The notes below the pieces were generated by a model. That model saw only the letters and a list, made by a program, of their open reading frames with translations, was not told where the DNA came from and did no database searches. The position numbers and the translations under genes are program-made. Source: Zobellia barbeyronii (GTDB lineage: Bacteria; Bacteroidota; Bacteroidia; Flavobacteriales; Flavobacteriaceae). From it: a stretch of 64,000 nucleotides of DNA. Below are positions 1 to 9,306 of the stretch, one piece after another. The stretch lies in contig NZ_JACATN010000001.1 of NCBI RefSeq assembly GCF_018603515.1, positions 1,037,339 through 1,101,338 on the forward strand, in the 5' to 3' direction. Within the stretch, counting starts at the first letter, position 1. Every line of letters begins with the position of its first letter.

Positions 1-1558
1 AATCCTGATAAAAACGCTTCTGTATTTGTTTCAATTCAAAAGTATCAACTTCAATAAAATTAAAGTCATTCAAAACAGATCTGCGAAGAAAGTAATAATT
101 ATCAGTAATTGAATCATAACCTTCAACCCAACGATTACCGCTTCTACTGCGATTTGTAAAGCTATAAAGTGCGGGCATCTGAACCTCAAAATCTTCATAT
201 ATAGAAGAAATTACTTTAGATCCCTGAACAGAATCCGTTCTAAACTTTAAACTATTGAAAACGTTGCCTGAAAATTTGGTAACATAATCACCTTCGCCGC
301 CCATTTTTATGATGACAAGCTCCAAAGGAGTTTCAAAGATTTGATACCGTTGGTGGTCTCCATTTTTCAGCAAGTTTTTAATATCAAGCCCTCTGAACTG
401 ACCGTTTTTAATCGACTTTTTTTCCAATATTTTACCGGGAATGTTTTCAAAAAGGAGTTTGTCTATTTCTTCTAACGAAAACAGGGCATCGTTCTTTAAA
501 AAAGAGTAAGTAGGAATCCGGTTAATAACTACAAAACTACCGTTTGCTAAGTCAGGTGAAACATAGGTGGTTTTACCAATATCAGAAATCGGATATAACT
601 TATTAGGCAGGTCTATACTGAAAAAATCGTCTTCAGGACCATAAGAGCTGTATTCGTTTTGACGTTTTTTTTGTTCAAATTTAAGTTTCAGCTTTTTACC
701 CTTAGACGTCGCTTTTGATAATAAGGGTTTTACGGTATATCCTTTTTTTCGCAAGAGCGAAATAACACCTTGGTCTCCCGGTAAATGTGCGGCCCCTATA
801 CCTGTAAAGACTTTCCCTTTTCGCATAACAGAATCCATGCGTTCGGCCATGTTGGCGTTCCGTATGAACAACATGTTCTTCATGTAATGTGGTGTGTACA
901 TGGCTCGGTCAATAGAATCTAACAGAGCTATATTCCGTTCCCTATATGCATCTTGAAGTAAGAACATAGGGTCTGATTGCTGCATTTTCTTTTGAAGCCA
1001 TTCATCAGGCTTTTGTTTGACTGCATTTAGACTGGCCCTGCCTACGAGAGCGGCAGACTCTTCCATATCTTCTAAAGCAATAATAGGTTTGTTGAACTTT
1101 CTACCGGCCTGATAAATGAACATATCAAGATAAGTTTCTTCTTCAAAATTCTGAGAAAACTCATTGGTACGGTATAGAATATTGTTCACGATGCGGTCTT
1201 CGTAAGCCAAATATGCACCCAATATTTCTTTTCTAGGATTTTCTACTTTAAAAGAGCGGGCGTAAAAACCTTTGGTAACAAAACCAGCCTCAGAACCGTA
1301 TGGGCTAGAGCCTGTTAGGTTATCTTTTTCCAGCCAAAGACCTGGGTCGGATTCTAGGGCAACCATGTCACTTTTATCCAAAGCATCAAAAAAGACATCA
1401 TCTAACCTAAAAGCAATTTTTTTACTAACGTGCATGGTTCCGTACAAGTAGGATGACTCTTGTAAACCGTTTCCTGAAATTTCCCATAGAAGGCTATTTT
1501 TTTCTTGGGCATGGACCGAGAAAGAAATAAGCAAAAGAAAAATCGATACGAGTCGCAT
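1..1558 (-). CDS. TraB/GumN family secreted protein (3' end outside window)
   Basis: An open frame runs from an ATG at 1558 down to base 1 and leaves the window, so the C-terminus is missing. The N-terminus is a clear Sec signal peptide (MRLVSIFLLL..., cleavage near HAQ). The mature start reads LLWEISG...SYLYGTMHV, the hallmark of the TraB/GumN (formerly DUF) family, and a second family motif, VFTGIGAAHLPGDQGV, follows about 260 residues later. TraB/GumN proteins are metalloprotease-like with conserved GT/GH...E motifs; the function in Bacteroidota is not settled. The region beyond the TraB domain is longer than in minimal members. The product is likely periplasmic or surface-bound. The family call is firm; the role is unknown. 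Confidence 0.85.
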   Translation of the reverse strand, partial: MRLVSIFLLLISFSVHAQEKNSLLWEISGNGLQESSYLYGTMHVSKKIAFRLDDVFFDALDKSDMVALESDPGLWLEKDNLTGSSPYGSEAGFVTKGFYARSFKVENPRKEILGAYLAYEDRIVNNILYRTNEFSQNFEEETYLDMFIYQAGRKFNKPIIALEDMEESAALVGRASLNAVKQKPDEWLQKKMQQSDPMFLLQDAYRERNIALLDSIDRAMYTPHYMKNMLFIRNANMAERMDSVMRKGKVFTGIGAAHLPGDQGVISLLRKKGYTVKPLLSKATSKGKKLKLKFEQKKRQNEYSSYGPEDDFFSIDLPNKLYPISDIGKTTYVSPDLANGSFVVINRIPTYSFLKNDALFSLEEIDKLLFENIPGKILEKKSIKNGQFRGLDIKNLLKNGDHQRYQIFETPLELVIIKMGGEGDYVTKFSGNVFNSLKFRTDSVQGSKVISSIYEDFEVQMPALYSFTNRSRSGNRWVEGYDSITDNYYFLRRSVLNDFNFIEVDTFELKQIQKRFYQD

Positions 1559-1697
1559 AAATGTTTTTTGGTGAGGGAATGCTCAATACTTCAGTTATGT
1601 ACCTGAAAATAGGCGCTTTGTACAAAAGTAGAAAAGTGCCTTGTGCAATATATCCCTATAAACCGTTAAAATAAATATTGGTTTTAAGGTATAACGG

Positions 1698-2888
1698 CTA
1701 TTTTAGGGTAGTATTTTCTGGAGCTTCCATATTTTCTAAACGTAGTCTTGTACGGGGTAGACTTTCTGGATAATTCTGTTGTAAGAAGCTTATCAATTTT
1801 TCACGAACATGAACTCTAAGGTCCCAAGCGGTAGAGGAATCTTTGGCACTCATTAGTGCTCTAATTTCAATATGGCTCGCCTTGGAATCTGTTACCTGAA
1901 TATTATTTACTTCGCCATCCCAGAGAGGGGTGTTTTTTAGAACCTTAGTAAGTTCTTCTCGTAGGGTATCAAGTGGAACAGAATAGTCAGTGTACAAATA
2001 GACCGTGCCTAAAATATCAGCTGAAGATTTTGTCCAGTTTTGAAACGGTTTTTCAATAAAATAGGTAGTAGGCAGTATCAAACGTCTCTTATCCCAAATT
2101 TTTACTACAACGTAGGTAAGTGTAATTTCTTCAATTCGGCCCCACTCACCTTCAACCACTACTACGTCATCTAATTTAATGGGTTGAGCAATGGCAATTT
2201 GAATTCCGGCTAAGATTGTAGCAAGCATTTTTTGAGCCGAAAAACCAATGATAATACCGGCAACCCCCGCCGATGCAAATATGCTTACGCCAATTTCTCG
2301 AATGCTATCAAAGCTCATAAGCGCAATACCGCAGGCAAGGATAATGATAATGAAAATGACAATCCGTTCCAATATATTAAACTGTGTAGCTACTTTTCGG
2401 GCGCGCAAATTGTTTGCGGTATTCATGTCATAAGTATGCATGACATGCTCTTTTACCATTTTAATCACTTGTATGATAAGCCAAGTAAGAGCAAAAATAA
2501 AAAGCAGGGTACTGGCTTTTCTAAAGTAGTATTCAAAATGATTAAGACCCAGAAGTTGCCTTAAAGAACCCATTCTCAGTAATATGGAAAATAGGATAAG
2601 AACAATAGGTGTACTGACTTTTTTTACTGAAGAAGGTGGGATTAAATATTTTGGGTTTTTTCCAAACCTTCTAAGTATTTTGAGTAATACAAAATAGGCG
2701 ACCAATAAAACGGCCAATGACCCTAAAAGTAAAAGAAGGGATTTATAGTTTTCATTAAAAAAATCGTTCAACATAACAAATGGTTCAAGGGGTAATATTA
2801 GTCTGTTTTTTAAATTCAAAAGTTCTAAATCGCTTATATAATTGATGTTATCTATAACAGCATCAAAAAGTATTTTGATAACATGCAC
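1698..2888 (-). CDS. MscS-type small-conductance mechanosensitive channel
   Basis: A 396-residue membrane protein with hydrophobic segments near residues 50-70, 92-105, 127-145 and 175-192. A Gly/Ala-rich pore helix lies at about 199-235 (VSIFASAGVAGIIIGFSAQK), followed by the MscS beta domain (LDDVVVVEGEWGRIEEI, from about 239). It is expected to open on membrane tension and release solutes during osmotic downshock. The start is uncertain: Met39 (codon beginning at 2774) would still keep every membrane segment. It is monocistronic, on the same strand as the TraB gene and divergent from hemH. Confidence 0.9.
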   Translation of the reverse strand: MHVIKILFDAVIDNINYISDLELLNLKNRLILPLEPFVMLNDFFNENYKSLLLLLGSLAVLLVAYFVLLKILRRFGKNPKYLIPPSSVKKVSTPIVLILFSILLRMGSLRQLLGLNHFEYYFRKASTLLFIFALTWLIIQVIKMVKEHVMHTYDMNTANNLRARKVATQFNILERIVIFIIIILACGIALMSFDSIREIGVSIFASAGVAGIIIGFSAQKMLATILAGIQIAIAQPIKLDDVVVVEGEWGRIEEITLTYVVVKIWDKRRLILPTTYFIEKPFQNWTKSSADILGTVYLYTDYSVPLDTLREELTKVLKNTPLWDGEVNNIQVTDSKASHIEIRALMSAKDSSTAWDLRVHVREKLISFLQQNYPESLPRTRLRLENMEAPENTTLK

Positions 2889-2925
2889 TTTAGATAAGTT
2901 TCAAGGCTTATTTTTGTTAAAATAA

Positions 2926-2933
2926 TACATTTG
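2926..2933 (+). promoter_or_regulatory. Bacteroidota -7 box TACATTTG upstream of hemH
   Basis: A perfect TAnnTTTG lies about 100 bases before the hemH ATG in the divergent intergenic space. No clear TTG is seen at the expected -33 position, so this is a motif match only. Confidence 0.35.
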
Positions 2934-3036
2934 CCCAAGTAAATGGGCATTTGAAGATAGCCATATTCACGTAAAGCCGAAAGTTCTGTTCTGTGAAATA
3001 GCTTGTCTTACAAACCAAAAAAAGTATTGCTACACT

Positions 3037-4068
3037 ATGAAAGGAGTTTTATTGGTTAATTTGGGTTCTCCAGACAGCCCTACAGCAAAGGATGTTAAGC
3101 CTTATTTAGATGAGTTTTTAATGGATGAACGCGTGATCGATGTGCCTAATTGGTTACGTAATATTTTGGTTCGTGGAATTATTCTACAAACCCGTCCAAA
3201 AAAATCTGCTGAAGCTTACGCCAAAATTTGGTGGGAAGAAGGTTCTCCATTAATAGTCCTTTCAGAGCGGTTTACCAATAAGGTAAAAGAACAATCAGAT
3301 ATACCAGTAGCTTTAGGAATGCGCTACGGTAGCATGCCTATAAAAGGTGCTTTGAAAGAATTAAACGATAAAGGTGTAGATGAGGTTTTACTAGTTCCTT
3401 TGTATCCGCATTATGCCATGTCATCTTATGAAACGGTAGTAGTAAAAGTTATGGAAGAGCAAGAAAAGCTTTTCCCGAACATGAAATTGACTACGCTACC
3501 TGCTTTTTATAAAAATCCAGAGTATATACGTGTTCTTTCAGAACGGATTGCCGAAAGCCTTGAGGGTTTTGATTATGACCATATTCTGTTTTCATATCAC
3601 GGTATTCCAGAAAGACATATTCGCAAGTCAGACCCAACGCACTTTCATTGTAAAATAGATGGTAAATGTTGCCAGACGAACTCTGTAGCACATAATACGT
3701 GTTATCGTCACCAGTGTTTTGATACGACCGAATCTGTAAAGGCATATTTGAACCTTCCTGCGGATAAAGTGAGTAACTCTTTTCAATCGCGTCTTCCTAA
3801 TGATCCGTGGTTAAAGCCATACACAGATTTTGAATTTGAACGTTTTCCAAAAGAGGGTATAAAGAACCTTGCAGTCATTACACCGGCATTTGTTGCCGAT
3901 TGTTTAGAGACGCTAGAAGAAATTGCCATGGAAGGACAACATCAATTTCAGGAAGCGGGTGGTAAAGAATACAAACATATACCATGTTTGAACGAAAGTG
4001 ATGCATGGGTAAAGGTTATGGCCAATTGGATTAAAGACTGGCAAAAAACGGGTGCTTTGCCCGCGTAA
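3037..4068 (+). CDS. hemH: Ferrochelatase
   Basis: A 343-residue protein, the usual length for bacterial ferrochelatase, which inserts Fe2+ into protoporphyrin IX in the last step of the classical heme pathway. It begins MKGVLLVNLGSPDSP. The FSYHGIPERH motif carries the catalytic His188, and PAFVADCLETLEE carries the conserved Glu291. A Cys-rich stretch (CKIDGKCC...C...C, about 205-227) lies between them; cysteines here resemble those of some [2Fe-2S] ferrochelatases, though cluster binding is inferred. There is no predicted membrane segment, so it is cytosolic or peripheral. A HemJ-like gene lies 4.6 kb downstream. Confidence 0.96.
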   Translation: MKGVLLVNLGSPDSPTAKDVKPYLDEFLMDERVIDVPNWLRNILVRGIILQTRPKKSAEAYAKIWWEEGSPLIVLSERFTNKVKEQSDIPVALGMRYGSMPIKGALKELNDKGVDEVLLVPLYPHYAMSSYETVVVKVMEEQEKLFPNMKLTTLPAFYKNPEYIRVLSERIAESLEGFDYDHILFSYHGIPERHIRKSDPTHFHCKIDGKCCQTNSVAHNTCYRHQCFDTTESVKAYLNLPADKVSNSFQSRLPNDPWLKPYTDFEFERFPKEGIKNLAVITPAFVADCLETLEEIAMEGQHQFQEAGGKEYKHIPCLNESDAWVKVMANWIKDWQKTGALPA

Positions 4069-4110
4069 CAGAGTAGTAACCGCCTGTACAACGTCAATAA
4101 TTGATTAAAT

Positions 4111-5499
4111 ATGGCTAAAGTATCCGCAGAACAATTAGGGTCGGAACCAATAGGGAAGCTTTTGGTGAAACAGGCCTTACCAGCTTCTATTGGTATTTTG
4201 GTGATGTCGCTCAATATTTTGGTCGACTCCATTTTTGTTGGCAACTGGATTGGCTCTATTGCCATTGCAGCTATAAACGTAGTGTTGCCAGTTTCCTTTT
4301 TTATTGCAGCATTGGGGATGTCTATTGGTATTGGTGGGTCTAGTATTATTTCTAGAGCACTTGGGGCCGATGACCACGCCAAAGCCGTAAAGACTTTTGG
4401 TAATCAAATCACTTTAACTTTATTGATTACTACTGTAATGGTAGTGCTGGGGCTTTATTATGTTGATGAGCTCATACCTGCTTTTGGAGGGAAAGGAACC
4501 ATCTTTGAGCCTGCAAAAATATATTATACCATTGTACTTTATGGAGTGCCTTTCTTGGCACTTTGTATGATGGGGAATACGGTAATCCGTGCAGAGGGAA
4601 AACCCAAATTTGCTATGATTGCCATGATTATCCCATCTATTGGTAACCTTGTAATGGACTACGTGTTCATCTATATATTTGATTGGGGAATGGAAGGTGC
4701 CGCCTGGGCTACGACCGTTGGGTATGTTCTATGTGCGGCCTATGTACTTTACTTTTTTCTATCGGATAAATCGGAACTGAAACTAAAACCTGCTTGTTTT
4801 AAACTGGAGTTGCCCATTATAAAAGAAATTGGCTCCTTAGGATTTGTTACATTATCACGGCAAGCAACTACCAGTGTAGTTTATCTTTTAATGAATAACA
4901 TCCTTTTTGATCTTGGAGGTGAAGCTATGGTTGCTGTTTACGCAATTATAGGTCGTATGCTTATGTTTGCTTTGTTTCCGGTATTTGGTGTTACCCAAGG
5001 GTTTTTACCTATTGCTGGATTTAATTATGGGGCAAAAAAATACCAAAGGGTACGAAAATCTATTAATACGGCAATTAAATATGCTTCGCTCTTGGCAGCC
5101 ATTGTGTTTGTTGGGCTTATGATTTTTCCTCAAGAAATTGCATCGTTGTTTTTAAGTGATAGAGCAGGGCAATCGGCAATTGATTTAGCAGCTAATGCTT
5201 ACGTTTTAGAGCACATACCTTTAGCTATGCGCTTGGTGTTTGCAGCAACTCCTATCATTGCTTTGCAGTTGATTGGTGCAGCCTATTTTCAAGCGATTGG
5301 AAAGGCAATACCAGCATTGTTACTTACCTTATCTAGGCAAGGTTTCTTTTTTATTCCGCTTATATTAATTTTGCCCAATTACCTGGGAGAATTGGGAGTT
5401 TGGCTTTCTTTTCCGATAGCAGATGTTTTGGCTACCATTGTAACCGGTTTCTATCTTAGAAAGGAAATAAAGAATACTTTAGTCGAAGAAGAGACATAG
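4111..5499 (+). CDS. MATE family multidrug/cation exporter
   Basis: A 462-residue polytopic protein with about 12 hydrophobic helices. The N-terminal GKLLVKQALPASIGILVMSLNILVDSIFVGNWIG has the MATE (MatE) layout of a helix ending in D-x-IF-VG, and the pattern repeats in the second half (LGFVTLSRQATTSVVYLLMNN...GGEAMVAVYAI). MATE proteins export organic cations or drugs in exchange for Na+ or H+; the substrate cannot be read from sequence. It starts 42 bases after hemH on the same strand and may be co-transcribed. A short imperfect hairpin spans its stop codon (about 5482-5517). Confidence 0.93.
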   Translation: MAKVSAEQLGSEPIGKLLVKQALPASIGILVMSLNILVDSIFVGNWIGSIAIAAINVVLPVSFFIAALGMSIGIGGSSIISRALGADDHAKAVKTFGNQITLTLLITTVMVVLGLYYVDELIPAFGGKGTIFEPAKIYYTIVLYGVPFLALCMMGNTVIRAEGKPKFAMIAMIIPSIGNLVMDYVFIYIFDWGMEGAAWATTVGYVLCAAYVLYFFLSDKSELKLKPACFKLELPIIKEIGSLGFVTLSRQATTSVVYLLMNNILFDLGGEAMVAVYAIIGRMLMFALFPVFGVTQGFLPIAGFNYGAKKYQRVRKSINTAIKYASLLAAIVFVGLMIFPQEIASLFLSDRAGQSAIDLAANAYVLEHIPLAMRLVFAATPIIALQLIGAAYFQAIGKAIPALLLTLSRQGFFFIPLILILPNYLGELGVWLSFPIADVLATIVTGFYLRKEIKNTLVEEET

Positions 5500-5535
5500 A
5501 TTCTGCCTCTTCTCGACTTATAATTTTCAATCTTA

Positions 5536-6864
5536 TTATTGTTTCATATTCACTCCTGCAGCTTTAGCATGTCTAAGTTCCATACCTGTTGATGACCTAG
5601 GCTTGAAGCCGTTCCAATCTTTCTCATTAGATTCTACAGGAACGTCTAGATACTGGGCATAGTCGGCACCTTTTAAGTGGGTTCCCAAAAATGCAGTAAG
5701 AAAGTGTTGGTTGATGTTATTGATTTTTCGCTGATCCCAAGAAGGTTCGGCATATCTGTAATATTCATCAATGTGTAATCCTGGTTGAAGAGCCTCTGCT
5801 GGCGGAGGGTTAGGAGCTACATTATGTCTCGCATTCTTATAAGTTAGTAAGTATCGATCTGCATTAACAGCGCCTTCATAAATTGCTTTGATACCTTTTT
5901 CATAACCAGATATATCATCTTGGTCACCAGCCACAAATAAAGTTGGCTTTTTTAAACCAGCTAATCCCGTAGCGTCCCAAACACCACGTTCCATTCCCCA
6001 AGGAGCAAAAGCAACAACTGCTTTAATTCTAGGGTCTATTTGTTTTTGGTATTCTGCGTTACTGGCAGCTAAGGCAGAAATTGCTGTGCTACCACCAGTC
6101 ATTTGTCCAAAGAAAGCCGTCATACCGTCACTGTAGCCTGCGCCGCCAACATTAAGTACACCATAACCTCCCATAGAATAGCCAACGATACCTATATTTT
6201 CGGAATCTACCATTCCTGAAAGCTGGTCTTTTGATGAAGAACCCCCTTTTTCGGCAATAGTATTAATTACAAATTTGATGTCTTTTGCACGGTTAAGTAA
6301 TGTACTTTGAAAAGCGTTGGCATCTTTAAAGGTTGAATCCGTATGGTCTATAGAAACCACCACATAACCTTTTGAGGCTAAATTTTCGGTTAAGTAGGTC
6401 ATAAGATACCTAGAACCTACGTATCCGTGTGATACTATTATTAATGGATATCCAACCTTGTTAGCTTTTGGTGCTGCATCGCGATAAGCCCTACCTTTAA
6501 AAGAAAAAGGAACCAATGGGCGTAATGAATCACCTCTGGTACCCATTACCTCTTCATAGGAAACTGTAGCTGTTTTATTTGCCGGAGCTTCAGAAGGATA
6601 CCAAACTTCTATGGTAAGTGCTCGGTCATACATGGGGTCTTTACCTTCCTTTGAGTTTAAAATATCTACTTGGTCTTTATGGACTAGGTTAAGTGTGCGT
6701 ACTCCAACGGTGTGGTCTCCTCGTTCTGCTAGTTTAGGAGCATCTGGGAGTGCATCGCCATATAAAAAATCTTGGGCTTGAGTTGTGAATGTTGCGCATA
6801 AAAACAGTAATGTCGCAGTAATTTTTACGTTTGCCTTTCGGGCAAAGGGGACTTTAATTTTCAT
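5536..6864 (-). CDS. Secreted alpha/beta hydrolase (dienelactone hydrolase/PAF-acetylhydrolase-like)
   Basis: A 442-residue protein with a long-n-region signal peptide ending near TTQAQ (about 31). It has an oxyanion segment LIIVSHGYVGS (141-151), a nucleophile elbow VGYSMGG with Ser230, a probable acid in VAGDQDD (Asp314/316) and a probable catalytic His347 in NARHNVAPN. The fold and motif order fit the PAF-acetylhydrolase/chlorophyllase-like or dienelactone hydrolase branch, with an exported product acting in the periplasm. The natural ester or lactone substrate is unknown. It is convergent with the MATE gene. Confidence 0.85.
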   Translation of the reverse strand: MKIKVPFARKANVKITATLLFLCATFTTQAQDFLYGDALPDAPKLAERGDHTVGVRTLNLVHKDQVDILNSKEGKDPMYDRALTIEVWYPSEAPANKTATVSYEEVMGTRGDSLRPLVPFSFKGRAYRDAAPKANKVGYPLIIVSHGYVGSRYLMTYLTENLASKGYVVVSIDHTDSTFKDANAFQSTLLNRAKDIKFVINTIAEKGGSSSKDQLSGMVDSENIGIVGYSMGGYGVLNVGGAGYSDGMTAFFGQMTGGSTAISALAASNAEYQKQIDPRIKAVVAFAPWGMERGVWDATGLAGLKKPTLFVAGDQDDISGYEKGIKAIYEGAVNADRYLLTYKNARHNVAPNPPPAEALQPGLHIDEYYRYAEPSWDQRKINNINQHFLTAFLGTHLKGADYAQYLDVPVESNEKDWNGFKPRSSTGMELRHAKAAGVNMKQ

Positions 6865-6923
6865 AGTGTTGAAATTGAGTTGAGTCTAAATGTAATGAAA
6901 TTACATAAGAAATTTATGAGGCA

Positions 6924-7739
6924 TTAGATTTTTGCAATAGACATTTCTTCGTATTCCAATCTAATTTGTTCTTCGCTGTATTTGCGTTCCAAACGTCTAA
7001 TACTGAAATGTGCGTGAGCCATATTTTGAAAGTGATCAATGAAGGCAAGATTAATTGTAGCACCACCCGCTGCGCCTATTATGGGTATGGCTTGGGCTAC
7101 GAATTTCTCCGACACTTGTACGCTGAATCTAGAAGCCACTTGGGCTATTAATTGCAATAAAGGGTTGCCCGTAGTATTCAATAAGGTAGTTACCGTTTTG
7201 CCGGCAATTCCACTAGCCCCTTTTACTGCAGAGCCAATAGCTATTTTTGTTGCATAATAACCCGTATCTAAATTATCATCATGTTTACTTTTTCCGCCTA
7301 GGGCAAAAACTTGTAGACAGGCCAACTGTGAGTCTAGTGAATTTAAGTCTTCTCCTTCACTACGCGCAATATCCATAATGGAGCGCATCATGAGTTTGGT
7401 AGCTAGTGTAAGGTCTACAGCAAAAGCACTTGCACCTAAAGCTCCTCCAATAGCACCAGATGATGTTACGAGCGCTTTATAAAAATTATTAATAGGTGTA
7501 GTTTTTGCTTTTTTATTCATTGAAAGCAAATTGGTCTTCACTACCGTATGGAGTACTTTATAAGTAATCTGCTGTAACCAATTACGTTGCTTTTGTGGTA
7601 ACAGTTGAATGCGACTTTCTATAACATTGCCCATCTTGTTCAGACCTTGCATTGCCCAACCTATTTGTTCCATTTTTTGCTTGGCAGAACGGAGCGTTAG
7701 CAAATCTTCTGGCGTCAGTTTATTATTTGTGATTTTCAA
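6924..7739 (-). CDS. EcsC family protein
   Basis: A 271-residue protein with the EcsC domain arrangement: an amphipathic N-terminus, then a Gly/Ala-rich hydrophobic block (SGAIGGALGASAFAVDLTLATKLMMRSIMDIARSEGED, about 92-130) and a second small-residue block AIPIIGAAGGATIN near 213-230. The family is named after the third gene of the Bacillus ecs operon; its biochemical role is not defined. No signal peptide is seen, so it is likely cytoplasmic or membrane-associated. It is transcribed alone, 60 bases upstream of the alpha/beta hydrolase on the same strand. Confidence 0.85.
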   Translation of the reverse strand: MKITNNKLTPEDLLTLRSAKQKMEQIGWAMQGLNKMGNVIESRIQLLPQKQRNWLQQITYKVLHTVVKTNLLSMNKKAKTTPINNFYKALVTSSGAIGGALGASAFAVDLTLATKLMMRSIMDIARSEGEDLNSLDSQLACLQVFALGGKSKHDDNLDTGYYATKIAIGSAVKGASGIAGKTVTTLLNTTGNPLLQLIAQVASRFSVQVSEKFVAQAIPIIGAAGGATINLAFIDHFQNMAHAHFSIRRLERKYSEEQIRLEYEEMSIAKI

Positions 7740-7887
7740 AGCGAGTGTTTTAATATATGGGCTGCTCTAAAATAAGCATTCCTGCAATTTATTGGGTTAA
7801 ATGGACTAACTTTTATAATAACTTCATTTTCCCTATATTTAGAGAAGACGAACAGCAAAACAGAACTGTTCTGACCATAAGCCAAAC

Positions 7888-8571
7888 ATGAAAAACCTCC
7901 ATTATTTCTTAGTATTTAGCATACTATTACTCTCCCAACAACTTGAAGCCCAAAAATTTTTTAAAATAGCAAATGATGTAGTAGACGAAGCTACATTTAA
8001 AGAAGGCTTAGCACTTATTGCAGAAGAATACGATCCGCAAATCGTTACGTATAAAACTTTTGAGCGTGTAACCTCAAAAGATAGTATTATAGAGAATATT
8101 TCTATAGTTGTTCTACAAGAGGATGAGGAAGAAGAAGTTTATAGGGTATTTGATTTTTTAGGAAAGCCTTTACCGGATTTTGAGTTTAGTGACGTAACCG
8201 GAAGTTCTATTTCAAAACAGAAATTTTCAGGAAAATACACTGTAGTAGGGCTCTATAAAGATGCGGCACAAGTAAGAAAAGCACATATAAAATCTTTGAA
8301 CGCTTTGGTGAATACGGGCGAATACAATGCTGTAGCACTCATCGCGAAAAACGGAAATATGGCTGGCATAGCTAAGAGAGCAGATTTCCCTGTTCTGAAC
8401 GAATGTATCTCATGGTATATTGATAATATTTCAATCCCTGAATCGCCAAAATTTCTTGTCTTGGATGAAACTGGTAACCTGAAGTATATTTTTCAAGAAT
8501 TTCCACAAAAGGAGGATGTTATACAGCCTTTAGATCCGGTCCACTTGAAGATATATGATATTCTTAGATAG
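7888..8571 (+). CDS. Secreted thioredoxin-fold-like (DUF4174-like) protein
   Basis: A 227-residue protein with a signal peptide (MKNLHYFLVFSILLLSQQLEAQ). The C-terminal half has a thioredoxin/peroxiredoxin-like rhythm: FDFLGKPLPDFEFSDVTG, then GKYTVVGLYKDAAQVRKAHIKSLNAL, and late SPKFLVLDETGNLKYIF. No CxxC redox pair is visible at the expected site, so if the fold is right it is not a classical disulfide oxidoreductase. DUF4174 is an alternative label. It is probably periplasmic, of unknown function, and upstream of the HemJ-like gene. Confidence 0.55.
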   Translation: MKNLHYFLVFSILLLSQQLEAQKFFKIANDVVDEATFKEGLALIAEEYDPQIVTYKTFERVTSKDSIIENISIVVLQEDEEEEVYRVFDFLGKPLPDFEFSDVTGSSISKQKFSGKYTVVGLYKDAAQVRKAHIKSLNALVNTGEYNAVALIAKNGNMAGIAKRADFPVLNECISWYIDNISIPESPKFLVLDETGNLKYIFQEFPQKEDVIQPLDPVHLKIYDILR

Positions 8572-8612
8572 AAACCTTACCATCTTTTAGGGAGGATATT
8601 TCTTGTTTTCCC

Positions 8613-8620
8613 TAACTTTG
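8613..8620 (+). promoter_or_regulatory. Bacteroidota -7 box TAACTTTG ahead of the HemJ-like gene
   Basis: A perfect TAnnTTTG lies 27 bases before the GTG at 8648. It supports GTG as the start, since no in-frame ATG lies between this box and the conserved N-terminus. Confidence 0.5.
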
Positions 8621-8647
8621 AGGTCATAATACCTAAAGTTAGAATTC

Positions 8648-9190
8648 GTGTATCAATACATAAAAGCATTACATCTTATTTTTGTTATTACGTGGTTCGC
8701 CGGGTTGTTCTATATTCCTAGATTATTCATTTATCATATTGAAGCTGCTGCTAAACCTTCTCCTGAAAAAGAAATTCTTACCAAACAGCTGAAGCTAATG
8801 ACCAAAAGACTTTGGTTTATTATAACATGGCCATCTGCTGTACTCGCAACTGGTTTTGGTATTTGGTTATTAATTCTAACACCGGTTTGGCTACAACAAC
8901 CATGGATGCATGTAAAACTCGCATTTGTAGTGTTATTGATTATTTATCATTTAAAATCGCATCAAATTTTTAAACAATTGCAGCGCGATGAGGTTAAATA
9001 CAGCTCTAAGTTCATGCGTATCTACAACGAGGGAGCTACTATTATTTTGTTTGCCGTAGTGTTTTTGGTGATTCTAAAAAGTGCCTTTAATTGGATTTTT
9101 GGAGTCATCGGTATTATTGTTCTAGGCATTCTTCTGATGCTAGGTATTAAATTGTACAAGAGAATTAGGTCTAAGAACCCTGACGCATAA
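8648..9190 (+). CDS. HemJ-like/CopD-like membrane protein (candidate protoporphyrinogen oxidase)
   Basis: A 180-residue, four- to five-helix membrane protein starting at GTG. The N-terminal YIKALHLIFVITWFAGLFYIPRLFIYH carries the conserved His of helix 1 and the FYLPRL-type signature of HemJ (UPF0093); WMHVKLAFVVLLIIYH supplies the second conserved His/Lys region. HemJ oxidises protoporphyrinogen IX to protoporphyrin IX, the substrate of ferrochelatase, and hemH is nearby at 3037. Length is slightly above the usual 140-150 because of an extra C-terminal helix (about 150-170). The family call is good; the enzymatic assignment is inferred. Confidence 0.8.
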   Translation: MYQYIKALHLIFVITWFAGLFYIPRLFIYHIEAAAKPSPEKEILTKQLKLMTKRLWFIITWPSAVLATGFGIWLLILTPVWLQQPWMHVKLAFVVLLIIYHLKSHQIFKQLQRDEVKYSSKFMRIYNEGATIILFAVVFLVILKSAFNWIFGVIGIIVLGILLMLGIKLYKRIRSKNPDA

Positions 9191-9281
9191 ATAATTATTC
9201 GTCTTTCAAATTATTTTTGACACATTAAGTTGAACCATTTTAACGAGCTAATAAGCGTGCATAGAATGGCGTGATATTTGC

Positions 9282-9289
9282 TACCTTTG
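9282..9289 (+). promoter_or_regulatory. Bacteroidota -7 box TACCTTTG that relocates the kinase start
   Basis: A perfect TAnnTTTG lies inside the longest open frame of the next gene. If transcription starts 5-7 bases downstream, the GTG at 9271 cannot be the start codon and TTG at 9307 is favoured. Confidence 0.5.
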
Positions 9290-9306
9290 ATGTAAACTCC
9301 AGTCTT